Source: an uncultured cyanobacterium (GTDB lineage: Bacteria; Cyanobacteriota; Cyanobacteriia; PCC-6307; Cyanobiaceae). From it: a DNA stretch of 46,305 nt. A model generated the notes under the pieces. That model was not told the DNA's origin, did no database searches, and saw nothing but the letters and a program-made list of their open reading frames with translations. Positions 24,750 to 34,193 of this stretch are shown one piece after another; position 1 is the first letter of the stretch, and each line of letters begins with the position of its first letter. The stretch is taken from positions 1 through 46,305 of the forward strand of contig CAIOGZ010000013.1 of assembly GCA_903858015.1 (NCBI GenBank), given 5' to 3'. The position numbers and the translations under genes are program-made.

Positions 24750-26659
24750 TCGACACCATCGGCATCCTCTAGCAGCTCCCAGATCTCGACCATGGCCGAA
24801 CGGCCCCTCAGTTCCAGGGCTCCCCGGTGCCTCCAAGCGCCTTGGATCCCCTGGTCCAGCAGGGCAAGGGTGGCTTCCGATAGGAGCACCCGGCAGGGGG
24901 AGCTATCGAGCGGACTGCGGTCCAATGCTTCGATCCGGGAGGCGCAGTTGACCGTATCGCCAATCACGCTGAATTCCCAGCGCTCCGGGGTACCCACCGA
25001 GCCCGCCAAGACGGGGCCAGTGTGCACCCCAATTCGCAGCTTCATAGCCGGCAGTCCTTCTGCCAGCAGCTGCCGATTCAGCACCTGCATCGCCTGGCGG
25101 ATGTTGGCGGCGGCCCGCATCGCCGCCAAGGCCTCCACCCGGGGGCCCCGGTCGAGCGGCGCTCCGAAGATCGCCATCAGCCCATCGCCGGTGAACTTAT
25201 TCACCACTCCCCCCTCGGCTTGCACCGGGTCCACCATCGCCTCCATGCCGCGGTTCAGCCAGGCCATCAGCGCGGCAGGATCGAGCTGCTCGGAAACGCG
25301 GGTAAAGCCGGCGATGTCGGTGAACAACACGGTGATCTCCACCTGGCGCCCCGCAAAGCGACCGCCCTCCAGCAGCTGCCCCCGTTGCCGCCACAGCTCA
25401 CCGGCAACCTGGTGGGAGGTGGTCTGCTGCAGCAGACCCTGCATGTCCTGACGCTGTTGTTGCTGCTCCGGGGCGCGGCGGCTCCAGGCGGCGCTAGCCA
25501 GGGCGATCAGGGCCGCCAGGGGGGAGGCCGCATCAAACCACCAGCCTTGCCAGAGCAGGGCGGCGCTGGCGAGCAGCATCGCTGCGACCAGCCCCAGCAC
25601 CAAGATTTGGCTGTGGCGGAGCTTGCGAACGCCCTCGCCGAGCCCGATCCCTACCAGGATCGCAGCCACCAGTCCCGCTTTGTTCACCCAGGCCGGCGCC
25701 GCCCCCATTCCCAGCGGTCGCCCCTCCTGCAGCGCGATCAGGGCCGCCAGACGATGGGCGTGGATCTCCACCCCCGGCATCAGCAGCGCTTCCCCGGAGG
25801 ACCTACCCGGAAACGGGACCCGGAATCGATCCCGTAGCGAAGGGGCCTCGCTGCCGATCAGCACCAGGCAGTCCCGCAGGCTGGCAACCGGCACCTTGCC
25901 GCCCAGCAAGGCCCGCAGGCTCCAGCTGGGGAAACTGCCAGGGCGGTGGTAAGCGAGCAGCCGCTGCACACCGCCATTATCGAGTCCGTGGTAGCCGCCG
26001 CTGCTCTCCTGCAGCGGTTTGGCAAAGGCAGGGTTGTGCTCCAGCGCCTCGCGCAGGGCCCTGCCGCGGTGCCCCAGTTCCAGCATCCGCAGCGGTAGCG
26101 GCACCATCGCTGCCCCCATCCCCCGCACAAAGAGCAGATCGCGACGCACGCGTTGGTCGGGATCGATCACCAGGTCGTTGTAGGCCTGGCGCTGGGGCGG
26201 CGTGCCCGGGATGGCGCCAATCCCATCGACGCTGCTGAACACCGAGACCACCCGGGGCTGGCGCCTAACCAGGGCCCGCAACCTCGGCTGGTCTGGGCCC
26301 ACGCCGATGTCGCGGTAGAGGTCGAGGCCGATCGCCCTGACGCCGGCCTGATCGAGCCGTTGGATCGCCGCCAGGATCATTCCATCGTCGATCGGCCAAC
26401 CCACCTCCTTGAGATCGGCTTCGGTGATCGTGATCAGTCGCACCGGCGTGCTGCTGCCGTCCGGCAGGGGCCGCAGCCGTTGGCTTTGGTCGTAGAGCAG
26501 CAGGTTGGCTTTTTGGAGCAGGCGGCTGTGATGGAGGCCCAGCAGCAACAAGCCAGCAGCCATGTACGGCACCATGCCATTGATCAGCCTCCCCCCCGGG
26601 GCGAAGCCAGGCCGCCGCAGCAGCGGGGGGGGCTTGGGGGGCTGATGGGGCGGTGCCAT
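24698..26659 (-). CDS. CHASE2-domain receptor adenylate/guanylate cyclase
   Basis: A protein of 653 residues from the ATG at 26659. The frame is open further upstream through the 15-bp repeat array (TTG at 26734 would add 25 Ala-Pro-Leu-Ser-type residues). One N-terminal helix is followed by an extracellular CHASE2 sensor (ITITEADLKEVGWPIDDG, RAIGLDLYRDIGVG, DCLVLIGSEAPSLRDRF), three more helices, a Gln-rich linker and a class III cyclase. Both metal Asp are present (LFTDIAGFTRVSEQLD; NKFTGDGLMAIFGAP), as are the substrate-side residues of VIGDTVNCASRIEAL. The Lys of NKFTGDG and Asp of IGDTVN favour ATP, so cAMP is the likely product. It ends the row of secretion genes, and a CRP-type palindrome lies ahead of that row. 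Confidence 0.9.
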   Translation of the reverse strand: MAPPHQPPKPPPLLRRPGFAPGGRLINGMVPYMAAGLLLLGLHHSRLLQKANLLLYDQSQRLRPLPDGSSTPVRLITITEADLKEVGWPIDDGMILAAIQRLDQAGVRAIGLDLYRDIGVGPDQPRLRALVRRQPRVVSVFSSVDGIGAIPGTPPQRQAYNDLVIDPDQRVRRDLLFVRGMGAAMVPLPLRMLELGHRGRALREALEHNPAFAKPLQESSGGYHGLDNGGVQRLLAYHRPGSFPSWSLRALLGGKVPVASLRDCLVLIGSEAPSLRDRFRVPFPGRSSGEALLMPGVEIHAHRLAALIALQEGRPLGMGAAPAWVNKAGLVAAILVGIGLGEGVRKLRHSQILVLGLVAAMLLASAALLWQGWWFDAASPLAALIALASAAWSRRAPEQQQQRQDMQGLLQQTTSHQVAGELWRQRGQLLEGGRFAGRQVEITVLFTDIAGFTRVSEQLDPAALMAWLNRGMEAMVDPVQAEGGVVNKFTGDGLMAIFGAPLDRGPRVEALAAMRAAANIRQAMQVLNRQLLAEGLPAMKLRIGVHTGPVLAGSVGTPERWEFSVIGDTVNCASRIEALDRSPLDSSPCRVLLSEATLALLDQGIQGAWRHRGALELRGRSAMVEIWELLEDADGVDQRAAVELPSLPHQSGN

Positions 26660-26787
26660 TGAAAGTAGTGCTATTCCAGGTAGTGCTATTCCAGCTGGTG
26701 CTCTTGAAAGTGGCGCTCTTGAAAGTGGTGCCAATGAAAGCGGTGCGAATGAAGGCGGTGCAAATGAAAGTGGTGTGGCTTAAAGGG
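26653..26787 (-). repeat. 15-bp tandem array filling the TpsB-cyclase gap
   Basis: Nine units start at 26653, 26668, 26683, 26698, 26713, 26728, 26743, 26758 and 26773; typical plus-strand unit GTGCAAATGAAAGTG. Degenerate copies seem to go on to the TpsB stop at 26811. Read on the minus strand the array is open and in frame with the cyclase from just after a TAA near 26781, encoding Ala-Pro-Leu-Ser-x repeats, with no ATG until 26659. It may be a spacer, a variable N-terminal extension or a site of slippage. Confidence 0.85.
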
Positions 26788-26810
26788 GTAATATTTAAAG
26801 GGGGTATGGT

Positions 26811-28538
26811 TTAAAAGCGAAAACTAATTTTGCTGTAGAGGCCGTTGTTCAAGAGCCAGTCATCCGGCAGGGCCACGCTAGCGCTCTCGAACTGGTTTAC
26901 CCAACCCAGCTCCATCAGCCAGTGCCTACCCTGCAGCCAGCGCACTAGCAGGCCAGCGGCACCAACCGTGCCGCTGAACGAGCCCCCGGGCGTTTGGGTG
27001 GTGACGCGGCCGGCGCCAAAGAAGGGCACCAACTGGATCTCGGCCTGGCCGTTATGCCAGGCACTCCAGCTCAGTTCGGCTTCGCCGAGCAGGCCGCTAT
27101 CGCCGCTGATCACCTGACCCGGCAGGCCCCGCAGGCCGTTGTCGCTGCCGAGGCTGAGGCCCATCGGGCCGGTGAGCGGAGCCAACGCCAGCTGCCCACC
27201 CCCCTGCAGGGCAAGCTGCCAGCGGGCCGCAGGCCGCCAGCTGCCGTTGAGCTGCAGGCCGATCGCCCGGGCCTGGCCCGCCTGGATGCCCAGCTGTTGC
27301 TGGGCCTGGAGCTGCTCGCTGCTGCTGAAGCCGGCCAGCCCCTGGAGGCCATAGGCGCTGCCGCTCCATTCGATCCCGTCGCCGCTGCCCTCCCCAGCCA
27401 GGCCCAGCCGCAGGAAGCCGCTGCGCAGCCAGCCTTCCGATCCGGCCCCGAACAGCAGCGGCAGGGACTGGCCGGCCAGGTAGCTATCGGTGCGATTGGC
27501 GCTCAGCCCAGCAAAGCCATACCAGCGGCTCGAGAGGCTGGTGGCGATGCGGTATTCGGCCTGGCCCAGCACCTGCAGCTGCCGGTAGGAGAGCTCAGAA
27601 GCAACGCCGCTGAGCTCGATCAGATTGCGGCGGCTGGCCCCGAAGGCCCCACTGAGCCGCAGCCTCTCCCCCAGCGGCAGGGTGTAGCTGAGCGAGGCGA
27701 GGGAGTAGCCCAGGTCGGGGCTGGCATCGGTGTTGACCTCCCCGAACCACAACAGGCCATCGCCAGGGCGCAAAAGATCGTTTTGGAGCAGGGTGGCTAG
27801 CCCCCGAAACTGGCCGCTGCCGGGGGTGCCGTCGTTGCGGAGGCTGAGCTCACCCTGGAGGGTCCGCCGCCGGGGGGTGACGTTCACCACGAGCTCGGCG
27901 CGGCTGATATCGCCGCCGAGTTGGTTGAGGCTCACCTCCAGGTTGTCGACGCCGTTCTGGCGTTTTAGCTGGCGCACCACCCGCTCCAGGCTTGGCAACT
28001 GCAGCACCGATCTCTGCAGCGGCAGCAGCAGGCGCAGCAGCCGCTGGTTGAGCCGCGGTTCGGGCCCCTGCACCCGCACGGCGGCGATGCGGCCTTCGAC
28101 CACCTCCAACCCAGCAGGCGGAGGATCGGCCACGACATACACCCGGCTATTGATGTAGCCATCGGCCGTGAACTGCGTGGTGAGGGCGACGGCGCAGGCC
28201 TGCAGCCGGGCGCTCTCCTCGGCCAAGGCGCTACAGGGGGTGAGGATACGGCGCAAGCTGGCGGCGTCGTAGCGGCTGAGGCCCCGCACCCTGGGGAGTT
28301 TGCTGGCGGGCTGCTGGGCTGGGGCTGGCGGCGGCGCAGCCCCGGCGGGCGGCGGGCCGGCGGGCTGCTGGGCGGGCCCTGGCATCGGAGCCGGCAACCC
28401 CAAGGGGGGAGCCGGCCGGATTGGCGAAAGCCCGGGCACGGCTGGCGGGGCCCCCGCGGCGGAAGGGGCCGGCAAGCGCACCGGCCCCGGCTGGATCGGG
28501 GGGGCTAGCAGTTGGGCAAGTAGGAGTGGCAGCGGCAC
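26811..28538 (-). CDS. Two-partner secretion outer-membrane transporter (TpsB; ShlB/FhaC/HecB family)
   Basis: A protein of 575 residues from a GTG that directly abuts the stop of the upstream gene. A signal peptide and a long Pro/Ala/Gly-rich linker (~15-85) lead to POTRA domains (LPRVRGLSRYDAASLRRILT; DGYINSRVYVVADPPPAGLEVVEGRI; VRQLKRQNGVDNLEVSLNQ) and then a 16-strand barrel (LQGELSLRNDGTPGSGQFRG ... LYSKISFRF). The final Phe is the usual BAM recognition residue. TpsB proteins move an exoprotein with an N-terminal TPS domain across the outer membrane; the obvious cargo is the CHAT exoprotein two genes upstream, and perhaps nothing else in the window. Confidence 0.9.
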   Translation of the reverse strand: MPLPLLLAQLLAPPIQPGPVRLPAPSAAGAPPAVPGLSPIRPAPPLGLPAPMPGPAQQPAGPPPAGAAPPPAPAQQPASKLPRVRGLSRYDAASLRRILTPCSALAEESARLQACAVALTTQFTADGYINSRVYVVADPPPAGLEVVEGRIAAVRVQGPEPRLNQRLLRLLLPLQRSVLQLPSLERVVRQLKRQNGVDNLEVSLNQLGGDISRAELVVNVTPRRRTLQGELSLRNDGTPGSGQFRGLATLLQNDLLRPGDGLLWFGEVNTDASPDLGYSLASLSYTLPLGERLRLSGAFGASRRNLIELSGVASELSYRQLQVLGQAEYRIATSLSSRWYGFAGLSANRTDSYLAGQSLPLLFGAGSEGWLRSGFLRLGLAGEGSGDGIEWSGSAYGLQGLAGFSSSEQLQAQQQLGIQAGQARAIGLQLNGSWRPAARWQLALQGGGQLALAPLTGPMGLSLGSDNGLRGLPGQVISGDSGLLGEAELSWSAWHNGQAEIQLVPFFGAGRVTTQTPGGSFSGTVGAAGLLVRWLQGRHWLMELGWVNQFESASVALPDDWLLNNGLYSKISFRF

Positions 28539-29978
28539 TCAGGATCGGGGGCTTGATGGGCTGGAAACTTTGGCGGAACTGTGCAGGCTTTGGACCAAGC
28601 CGCTGGAGAGATCCTCGGCGATCACCCAATCGAGCGAAGCGCTAGGGGGTTGGCTGTAGCGGAGAAGATTCGTGCCGTTGCCACTGGGCTGCAGTAGCTG
28701 GGCGATCACCTGGCCTTGATTTTGCGGGCTGCCGTAGGGGGAGGTGTCGTTGCTGTAGGCCACCAAGAGGCCCAGGGCCTGGTGGTAGACAAAGCTGATT
28801 CCCTGGCCCAGCGGGATCGCATCGTTACTGGAAAGCTGATTATATAGTTTTACGCTAGATATTGCTGTTTGGCATCGGGAGGATCCTTGGCTAGAAATGC
28901 AAGCGAGCGGCTCGCCATTAAAGGACAACTTGGAGCCATCCACATGGATCCTGCTCCCGCTGCTGCCGTCTTTGCTGCCAAAGAAACCTTCCGAATTCTG
29001 CACGATCCGCACGGCTCCGGGGTACACGGGTTGGCCGTCTTGGAGGGGGAGATCTAGGGTGGTTTGGGCCCAGGCTGGCGGGCCCCGCAAGATCGAGCTC
29101 ACGACGGCTTGGGAGCTCGCCATCAACCATTGCCACAGCGAGGCTGCGGACCAACTGTGCGGCTGGGGAGCCCAGGCCTGGCTGCTGGAGCAGCCAAACG
29201 GATCGTAATCGGTGGAAACAGACTGATTCGAGCTGGAGTTGACGTTGTTGCTTTTGGTGGCCTGCGTAACATACTTGCCTCCATAGCCCTTGGGGGCGGC
29301 GGAGCTCGTGGTGGTTGAGGCCAGGTTGTACTGAAGACAATAGCTAATGTAGATGACGCTGGCGGTTCCGCTAAGGCTTATCGTGTCTTGCGTCGGCGCA
29401 GGAATTGTAGTCCCTGATGTGGACAATGAGGGTTCAACTTTGCAATCTACTAGTCTGATTGGATTTACGAGGCAATGTGAAGCGGATCCAACCACGTACA
29501 CGTCATTGCCGCCGCCCCCCGTAAGGCTGTCGGTCCCTAGGCTGCCAACCAATGTATCGTTGCCAGAGGTGCCTAAGCCCTGGAGCTGGGCGCTGGGGTT
29601 AAGATTAGAAGACCAGACAAGGGTTAGTCGGTTCAGCTTAGGCTGGCTTGTGATGGCGCGTTGGTTGTTGAGTGAGCTGAGGGAAATGGTCCCTATTGGA
29701 CTTGAATTAATTGTGGAGCTAGTTGGCTGCCAGAAATACGTGTCATTGGAGGAGGCAGACCCACTTGATGGTAAGCCTCTGCAAGATGATGCAGACAGGT
29801 ATGTGCAGTAAAGATTAGCGGCCTGGGCTGGTCTAGGGGGGAAGTTAAGTAGGGCCAGGCTTGCCACCAGCAAGCTGGCAGCGGAAAAAAAGGGTTGACT
29901 GCGCTGGGCATGGGGCAAGGACCAGGCTTGAGGGTTGCAAGGGTTAGGCATGGCTAGCGATTGGGGTTTGAAGTTCAT
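28539..29978 (-). CDS. Secreted protein with an RTX-like calcium-binding motif, between exoprotein and transporter genes
   Basis: A protein of 479 residues from the ATG at 29978; 30026 and 29951 are also possible starts and no strong ribosome binding site decides. A signal peptide is visible (FFSAASLLVASLALLNFPPRPAQA). Residues ~145-185 hold LGTSGNDTLVGSLGTDSLTG and GGGGNDVYVVGS, a short RTX-type nonapeptide run. The rest is Ser/Thr/Asn-rich with several Cys and no known domain. Base composition is lower in GC than its neighbours. Its TGA is immediately followed by the GTG of tpsB, which suggests coupled translation and so co-function with the secretion system. A substrate, chaperone or co-factor of the exoprotein are all possible. 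Confidence 0.7.
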   Translation of the reverse strand: MNFKPQSLAMPNPCNPQAWSLPHAQRSQPFFSAASLLVASLALLNFPPRPAQAANLYCTYLSASSCRGLPSSGSASSNDTYFWQPTSSTINSSPIGTISLSSLNNQRAITSQPKLNRLTLVWSSNLNPSAQLQGLGTSGNDTLVGSLGTDSLTGGGGNDVYVVGSASHCLVNPIRLVDCKVEPSLSTSGTTIPAPTQDTISLSGTASVIYISYCLQYNLASTTTSSAAPKGYGGKYVTQATKSNNVNSSSNQSVSTDYDPFGCSSSQAWAPQPHSWSAASLWQWLMASSQAVVSSILRGPPAWAQTTLDLPLQDGQPVYPGAVRIVQNSEGFFGSKDGSSGSRIHVDGSKLSFNGEPLACISSQGSSRCQTAISSVKLYNQLSSNDAIPLGQGISFVYHQALGLLVAYSNDTSPYGSPQNQGQVIAQLLQPSGNGTNLLRYSQPPSASLDWVIAEDLSSGLVQSLHSSAKVSSPSSPRS

Positions 29979-30058
29979 GGTTGGAACGCAAAGGAAATGC
30001 TTATGGATCAGGCATGGTCGCAACAAGTTGGCTTGTTAACGGCCTTGCCGCGGTTCTA

Positions 30059-30208
30059 GTTGTCACTGATCTACTTGCAACTGATCTACTTGCGGCTGAT
30101 CTACTTGCCAGTGATTGGCTGGCCGCGGATTGACTAGCCACGGATTGACTAGTCACGGATTGACTGGCCACGGATTTAATTGGCATGGATTTAATTGGCA
30201 TGGATTTG
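30059..30208 (-). repeat. 15-bp tandem array filling the gap after the CHAT gene
   Basis: Ten units start at 30059, 30074, 30089, 30104, 30119, 30134, 30149, 30164, 30179 and 30194; typical plus-strand unit CTAGCCACGGATTGA. The array ends within a base or two of the CHAT stop at 30210. On the minus strand an ATG at 30216 overlapping that stop opens a 71-codon frame, ending at 30001, that reads as Ser-(Lys/Gln/Arg)-Ser-x-x repeats. Whether it is translated is unknown. The sequence differs from the array before the cyclase but has the same period. Confidence 0.85.
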
Positions 30209-30209
30209 C

Positions 30210-33200
30210 TCACCATGGACTACCAGAGAGCACAATGCCAGCCCAGAAATAGGGATGGCGAAGGCCCTTGGCAAGCCGCAGCTGGTCGCCGGCTGAGAGC
30301 CCTGAGACCAGGGTCTTGGCATCAGCGTCGATCAAGCGGTCACCCTTGAGCTGGATCGCGCCTTGGCGTAGGGCCAAGCGGGTGGTCCTGAGGGCCTCGT
30401 CCTTCGGGAGGCCCAGGGCCAGTTGGCGGTAGTAGGCCACAAAGAAAGCCGCCGTGGCGGCATCATCCACAAACCAGAGGCTGCCAAGGGCGCTGCGGCT
30501 ACCGGTGCGCAGGGCCAGGCCCACCAGGCCCAGTTCACTCTGCGCATCGCCAAGGGCCGTGCGGCAGGCGCTGAGGCTGACCAGATCGAGATCGGTGCCG
30601 GTGGGCCCTTGACGCAGGCGACGGCCAAGATCGGCAAGGTTGAGATCACCGGTTGCGGTATAGATACGGGCCAGGGAGGGACTGCCAGGGCTGAACTCCG
30701 CATGGGTGGCCAAATGCACCTGTTGGTATTTGCCGAGGCTGGCTTTCTGGAACAGGGCTCGTTCATTGAAGGCCTGATCAAGTAGCAAGTCCGAGCTATG
30801 TTCGGCGGCCAGATTGGCCAATTCCTGCCGCACTAAGGGGAGGTCGGCCAGGCCATTGCGAAACTGGCTGCTACCCGCCAGCAGCATCCGGCCGGGGCGG
30901 CTGGAGATCCTCCCCTCCAGGTTCGTCAGCCCCAGCGAAGGCGTGAGCGTGAGTGCATAACGATCACCGAACACCACCTTGGGCTCGATCGGCAGCGCTG
31001 CATAGGGAATCGCCTGCAGACCCCGATCCACGCTCAGCAGCAGGGCCGTGATCCGATCTTGGCGCAGGGCCGGCAGCAGCGGTTTCAGCAACAGATTCGA
31101 AAGCTGCATGGCCGCGGAATCCGCCGATTCCAGGTCCGGCGATTCCATCCGGCTCAGTTGCTGCTGCAGGCTGCGGATCGAGCCCCGCAGCTCCTGCTCG
31201 GCCAGCTCAGCCCGCCAGCCCTGGATCGGCCCCTTGGGCGGCAGATAGAGCAGATCCAGCTGGGCCTTGCCGGCCAGCACCGAACTGAGGTTGAGGCGCA
31301 CGATCGCCGGTCGGTAGGGCGCCTTGCCGTCGCTGCTGAGCGTGGCCTCCGCCGCCTGGAGCAGCTGCTGCAGCCGGGCGCTGCTGGGCACGCCGCCGCC
31401 GCCGGCATAGCTGAGGCTGAGCCCCTGGAGCGTGTCTTGCCGGGAGCGCTCCTCCCCCTGGGAGAAACTGAGGCTTGCCGCCTGGGCATCGATGCGGCTC
31501 AGGTTGGTTGGGAGGGTCTTGGAGGGTTGCTGGGACGGGCCCGCGCTGCTGATCGGCGGCGATGGAGCTGGGGAAGAATAAACAGCTCCGGCTAGGCCTT
31601 CTTCTTGCTTGGCGCCCCTTTGGTTGGTGTCTAGTGTTAAGGGTGGTTGCTGTTCTTTGGCAGAGGGATTGCTGGCAGAGGGATCCAGCCTCTGCCCGCT
31701 GACTTCGGCTTGCAGTGGCGACGGCTTGGCAGCAAAGCTAGCTCCAAAATCAGCACCAAAACTCTCGCTAAATAGGGAAACATACTTTTCTTGATAGGGG
31801 TTTTCCTCTACTGCTAGCACCGGCCTGGAAGAAATTGGATCTGGGGCAATGGTGTTGACAGTTGGTTTCTCCTCGGGAAGATCGGGTTTCAGTATCGTCA
31901 AATACCTGGGGAGTACGCCAACGTCTATGCTCTGATCCATTAGACGCTCCAGGGTTTTATCACTCAACTCAAGCTCCTGGTTAACATAGGGTGGCAGGCT
32001 GGCAAGCCCATCGCGGATGGCCAGGCGACTAGCAGCCGCAGGATCGCTGCCGGTGGCCAGCGAGGCGTCGGGACTGATCGTGGCCGGCTGCAGCGAAGCC
32101 AAACTGATGAAGCCTCCCTCACCGGCATTGATCTCGCCCTTGGCTAGGTTGAAACCGCTGTTACTCCAAAGCTGAATCAGGCCAGGTTCGCCCACCGGAA
32201 TCGGACCAGCATCGGGATTGTTGTAAAAGGGCGCGCTTGAGGGATCACTGAGGCTGAGCAGACTGGCCTGGTCAATCTGCAGCGGGCTAGGGCCCCAGTT
32301 GAGCAAGTTGATTTGGCCACCGAAGGATTGCAGCGCTGCCGGCGGTGATCCATCCGGGCTGGGGGGTTGACTACTAACATCCAAAACAGAGCCCCTATTG
32401 ATCGTAATACCACCATGGCTTGAGATGGAAATCTGGCCCTTGGGAAAGAAGCCAAAGTCGCCATTGATGCCTATCGTGGAAACAAAGCTGTCATTGTCAT
32501 CGTGGTAGTCATAAGGGTATCCAGGAACGAGTAAGCCTGAGCCGCTATGCATGGGGGCCATCAGCCGGCTGTTCTCGACCACAATTGGATCCAATTCAGA
32601 GCCATTGATCAGCGTGATTTCGCCGCCTAAAAAAGGGCTTGACCAATCGGCCGTCAGGCCATCGCTACTGGGGGCAAGGTTGGTTTCGGCCTGCAATGTG
32701 CTGCTGCGCAAACGGATACCGCCGGCACTGCTGAGGCGGATATCGCCGGAGCCGGCACCGCCGCTGGCCGAAAGGGTGACCGCATCGAAGCTGAGGCCGC
32801 CCTGGCCGGCCTGCCCCCGGGCGGCCAGGGCGATGTTGCCGGCGAGGTTGTCGCTGGCATCGGCGCGCAGTTCGCTCTGGGCCAGCCGGATGGCGCCGCC
32901 GGCTTCGATCACCACATTGCCGCTGGCATCCGCCAGCTTGATCGCCTCGGCGGCGATCGGCGGCTGGCCCCGTTGGGCGAGGTCCCGCCGCAGGGGGGTT
33001 AAATCCTGGCTGGCCAGCAGCTCGGAGGCTTGGATCACCACATCCCCCGCTGCCTTGAGATGGATCAGGGGGGTGGTGGCAGCCACAATGATGTTGACGC
33101 CGCCGCTTAACTCAGCAGGAATTTTGATCTGCTTTTCTCGCTCTAGGTCGATCAGATTGTGAATCCCCAGATCAAATCGCACCGCGTCGAGGTTGATCGT

Positions 33201-34193
33201 TCCGGCCGAAGCTGGGGCTGTGCTCTCGAGCCGAATCAGCCCGGAGGGCGCCTCGATCGCGCTCGTCTGCACCGCGATCGAGGCGCCCCGCAGCTGGACA
33301 AAACCGCCCGTCAACTGGCTGCCAGCCAGCCGCAGGGCAGCGGCCGTTTGTCCCTCCCTAGCGCCCGTTTCCAGGCGGATAGCGCCCCAGGCCCCCGGGC
33401 TGCCCGCCGTGATCGTGAGATTCTCCAAGTTGAGCTCCCGGCCCACCAGCTGCACCCCATCGCCTGCCGTCAGGCTGCTGATCAGGGGGCTGGTTGGTGG
33501 CCCAGGCAGCGCTTGCACCAGGCCGTCGGGGGCCTGCAGGATGAGGGAGCGATCCACCTTGATTTGGCCTCCCGCCAGCACCAGCGGGCCGGGGCTGGTC
33601 AGGTCCAGCTCGGCCAGGCTGGCCTGCGAGTTGGTGAGGGCTTGGCTCGGATCCGGCCTGCCCCCCAGGCCGGCGGCCTCGTCGGCGCTGGTCCGCAGGG
33701 CGTCGAAGGCCTTGCCATCGCCCAGATTGATGCTGGTGGCGGTCGTGAGCAGCAGGGACTCCAACGGCGCGTAGCTGGGGCCACTGGCGAAGCTGGCGCC
33801 TTGGCCGAGCCAGATGCCACCGGGTGAAACCCAATAGAGCGTGGCCTTGTCGCTGAGGTTGAGCGGTCGATTTAAAAAGCTGCCCAGCCGGTTGTTCACC
33901 CCCACGATCACGGTGCTGCGGCCGGGATTGGCGATCGACACGCTGGTTACGCCATGGCGCGTGTCGAAGCTGCTGAAGCGGTAGAAGCCATTCGAACCGG
34001 CGCCGATGCCACCGGTCACCAGGCAAGCGCCCGCGCTGCAGCTGCCATTGGCGCTGCCGTTCACCTGGGTGCCCAAGCCACCAGGCGCAACCTGGGCGTC
34101 GGCCGGGGCTGCCAAGCCGGCTAGCAGCGCGCCGACCAAGCCCCCGGTGAGGCGGGCCCAAGGAGCTGGCTCAGGGGCGTCGGAGCTGGCCAT
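30210..34193 (-). CDS. Two-partner secretion exoprotein with C-terminal CHAT (caspase-like) protease
   Basis: A protein of 1327 residues with an ATG start. A signal peptide (LVGALLAGLAAPADA) is followed by a TPS secretion domain (~35-250: ASVSIANPG-type strand VTSVSIANPGRSTVIVG, then LYWVSPGGIWLGQGASF) and a filamentous-haemagglutinin-like beta-helix (~250-700). A Pro/Ser-rich linker leads to a CHAT domain (~1000-1327) with LSVDRGLQAIPYAALP, LPLVRQELANLAA, catalytic His ~1164 in HLATHAEF and catalytic Cys ~1210 in LVSLSACRTALGD, then LRTGSRSALGSLWFVDD. The dyad is intact, so it should be an active caspase-like protease carried out of the cell. Export would use TpsB downstream. Function outside the cell is unknown: processing of surface proteins, competition or signalling are all open. 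Confidence 0.9.
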   Translation of the reverse strand: MASSDAPEPAPWARLTGGLVGALLAGLAAPADAQVAPGGLGTQVNGSANGSCSAGACLVTGGIGAGSNGFYRFSSFDTRHGVTSVSIANPGRSTVIVGVNNRLGSFLNRPLNLSDKATLYWVSPGGIWLGQGASFASGPSYAPLESLLLTTATSINLGDGKAFDALRTSADEAAGLGGRPDPSQALTNSQASLAELDLTSPGPLVLAGGQIKVDRSLILQAPDGLVQALPGPPTSPLISSLTAGDGVQLVGRELNLENLTITAGSPGAWGAIRLETGAREGQTAAALRLAGSQLTGGFVQLRGASIAVQTSAIEAPSGLIRLESTAPASAGTINLDAVRFDLGIHNLIDLEREKQIKIPAELSGGVNIIVAATTPLIHLKAAGDVVIQASELLASQDLTPLRRDLAQRGQPPIAAEAIKLADASGNVVIEAGGAIRLAQSELRADASDNLAGNIALAARGQAGQGGLSFDAVTLSASGGAGSGDIRLSSAGGIRLRSSTLQAETNLAPSSDGLTADWSSPFLGGEITLINGSELDPIVVENSRLMAPMHSGSGLLVPGYPYDYHDDNDSFVSTIGINGDFGFFPKGQISISSHGGITINRGSVLDVSSQPPSPDGSPPAALQSFGGQINLLNWGPSPLQIDQASLLSLSDPSSAPFYNNPDAGPIPVGEPGLIQLWSNSGFNLAKGEINAGEGGFISLASLQPATISPDASLATGSDPAAASRLAIRDGLASLPPYVNQELELSDKTLERLMDQSIDVGVLPRYLTILKPDLPEEKPTVNTIAPDPISSRPVLAVEENPYQEKYVSLFSESFGADFGASFAAKPSPLQAEVSGQRLDPSASNPSAKEQQPPLTLDTNQRGAKQEEGLAGAVYSSPAPSPPISSAGPSQQPSKTLPTNLSRIDAQAASLSFSQGEERSRQDTLQGLSLSYAGGGGVPSSARLQQLLQAAEATLSSDGKAPYRPAIVRLNLSSVLAGKAQLDLLYLPPKGPIQGWRAELAEQELRGSIRSLQQQLSRMESPDLESADSAAMQLSNLLLKPLLPALRQDRITALLLSVDRGLQAIPYAALPIEPKVVFGDRYALTLTPSLGLTNLEGRISSRPGRMLLAGSSQFRNGLADLPLVRQELANLAAEHSSDLLLDQAFNERALFQKASLGKYQQVHLATHAEFSPGSPSLARIYTATGDLNLADLGRRLRQGPTGTDLDLVSLSACRTALGDAQSELGLVGLALRTGSRSALGSLWFVDDAATAAFFVAYYRQLALGLPKDEALRTTRLALRQGAIQLKGDRLIDADAKTLVSGLSAGDQLRLAKGLRHPYFWAGIVLSGSPW

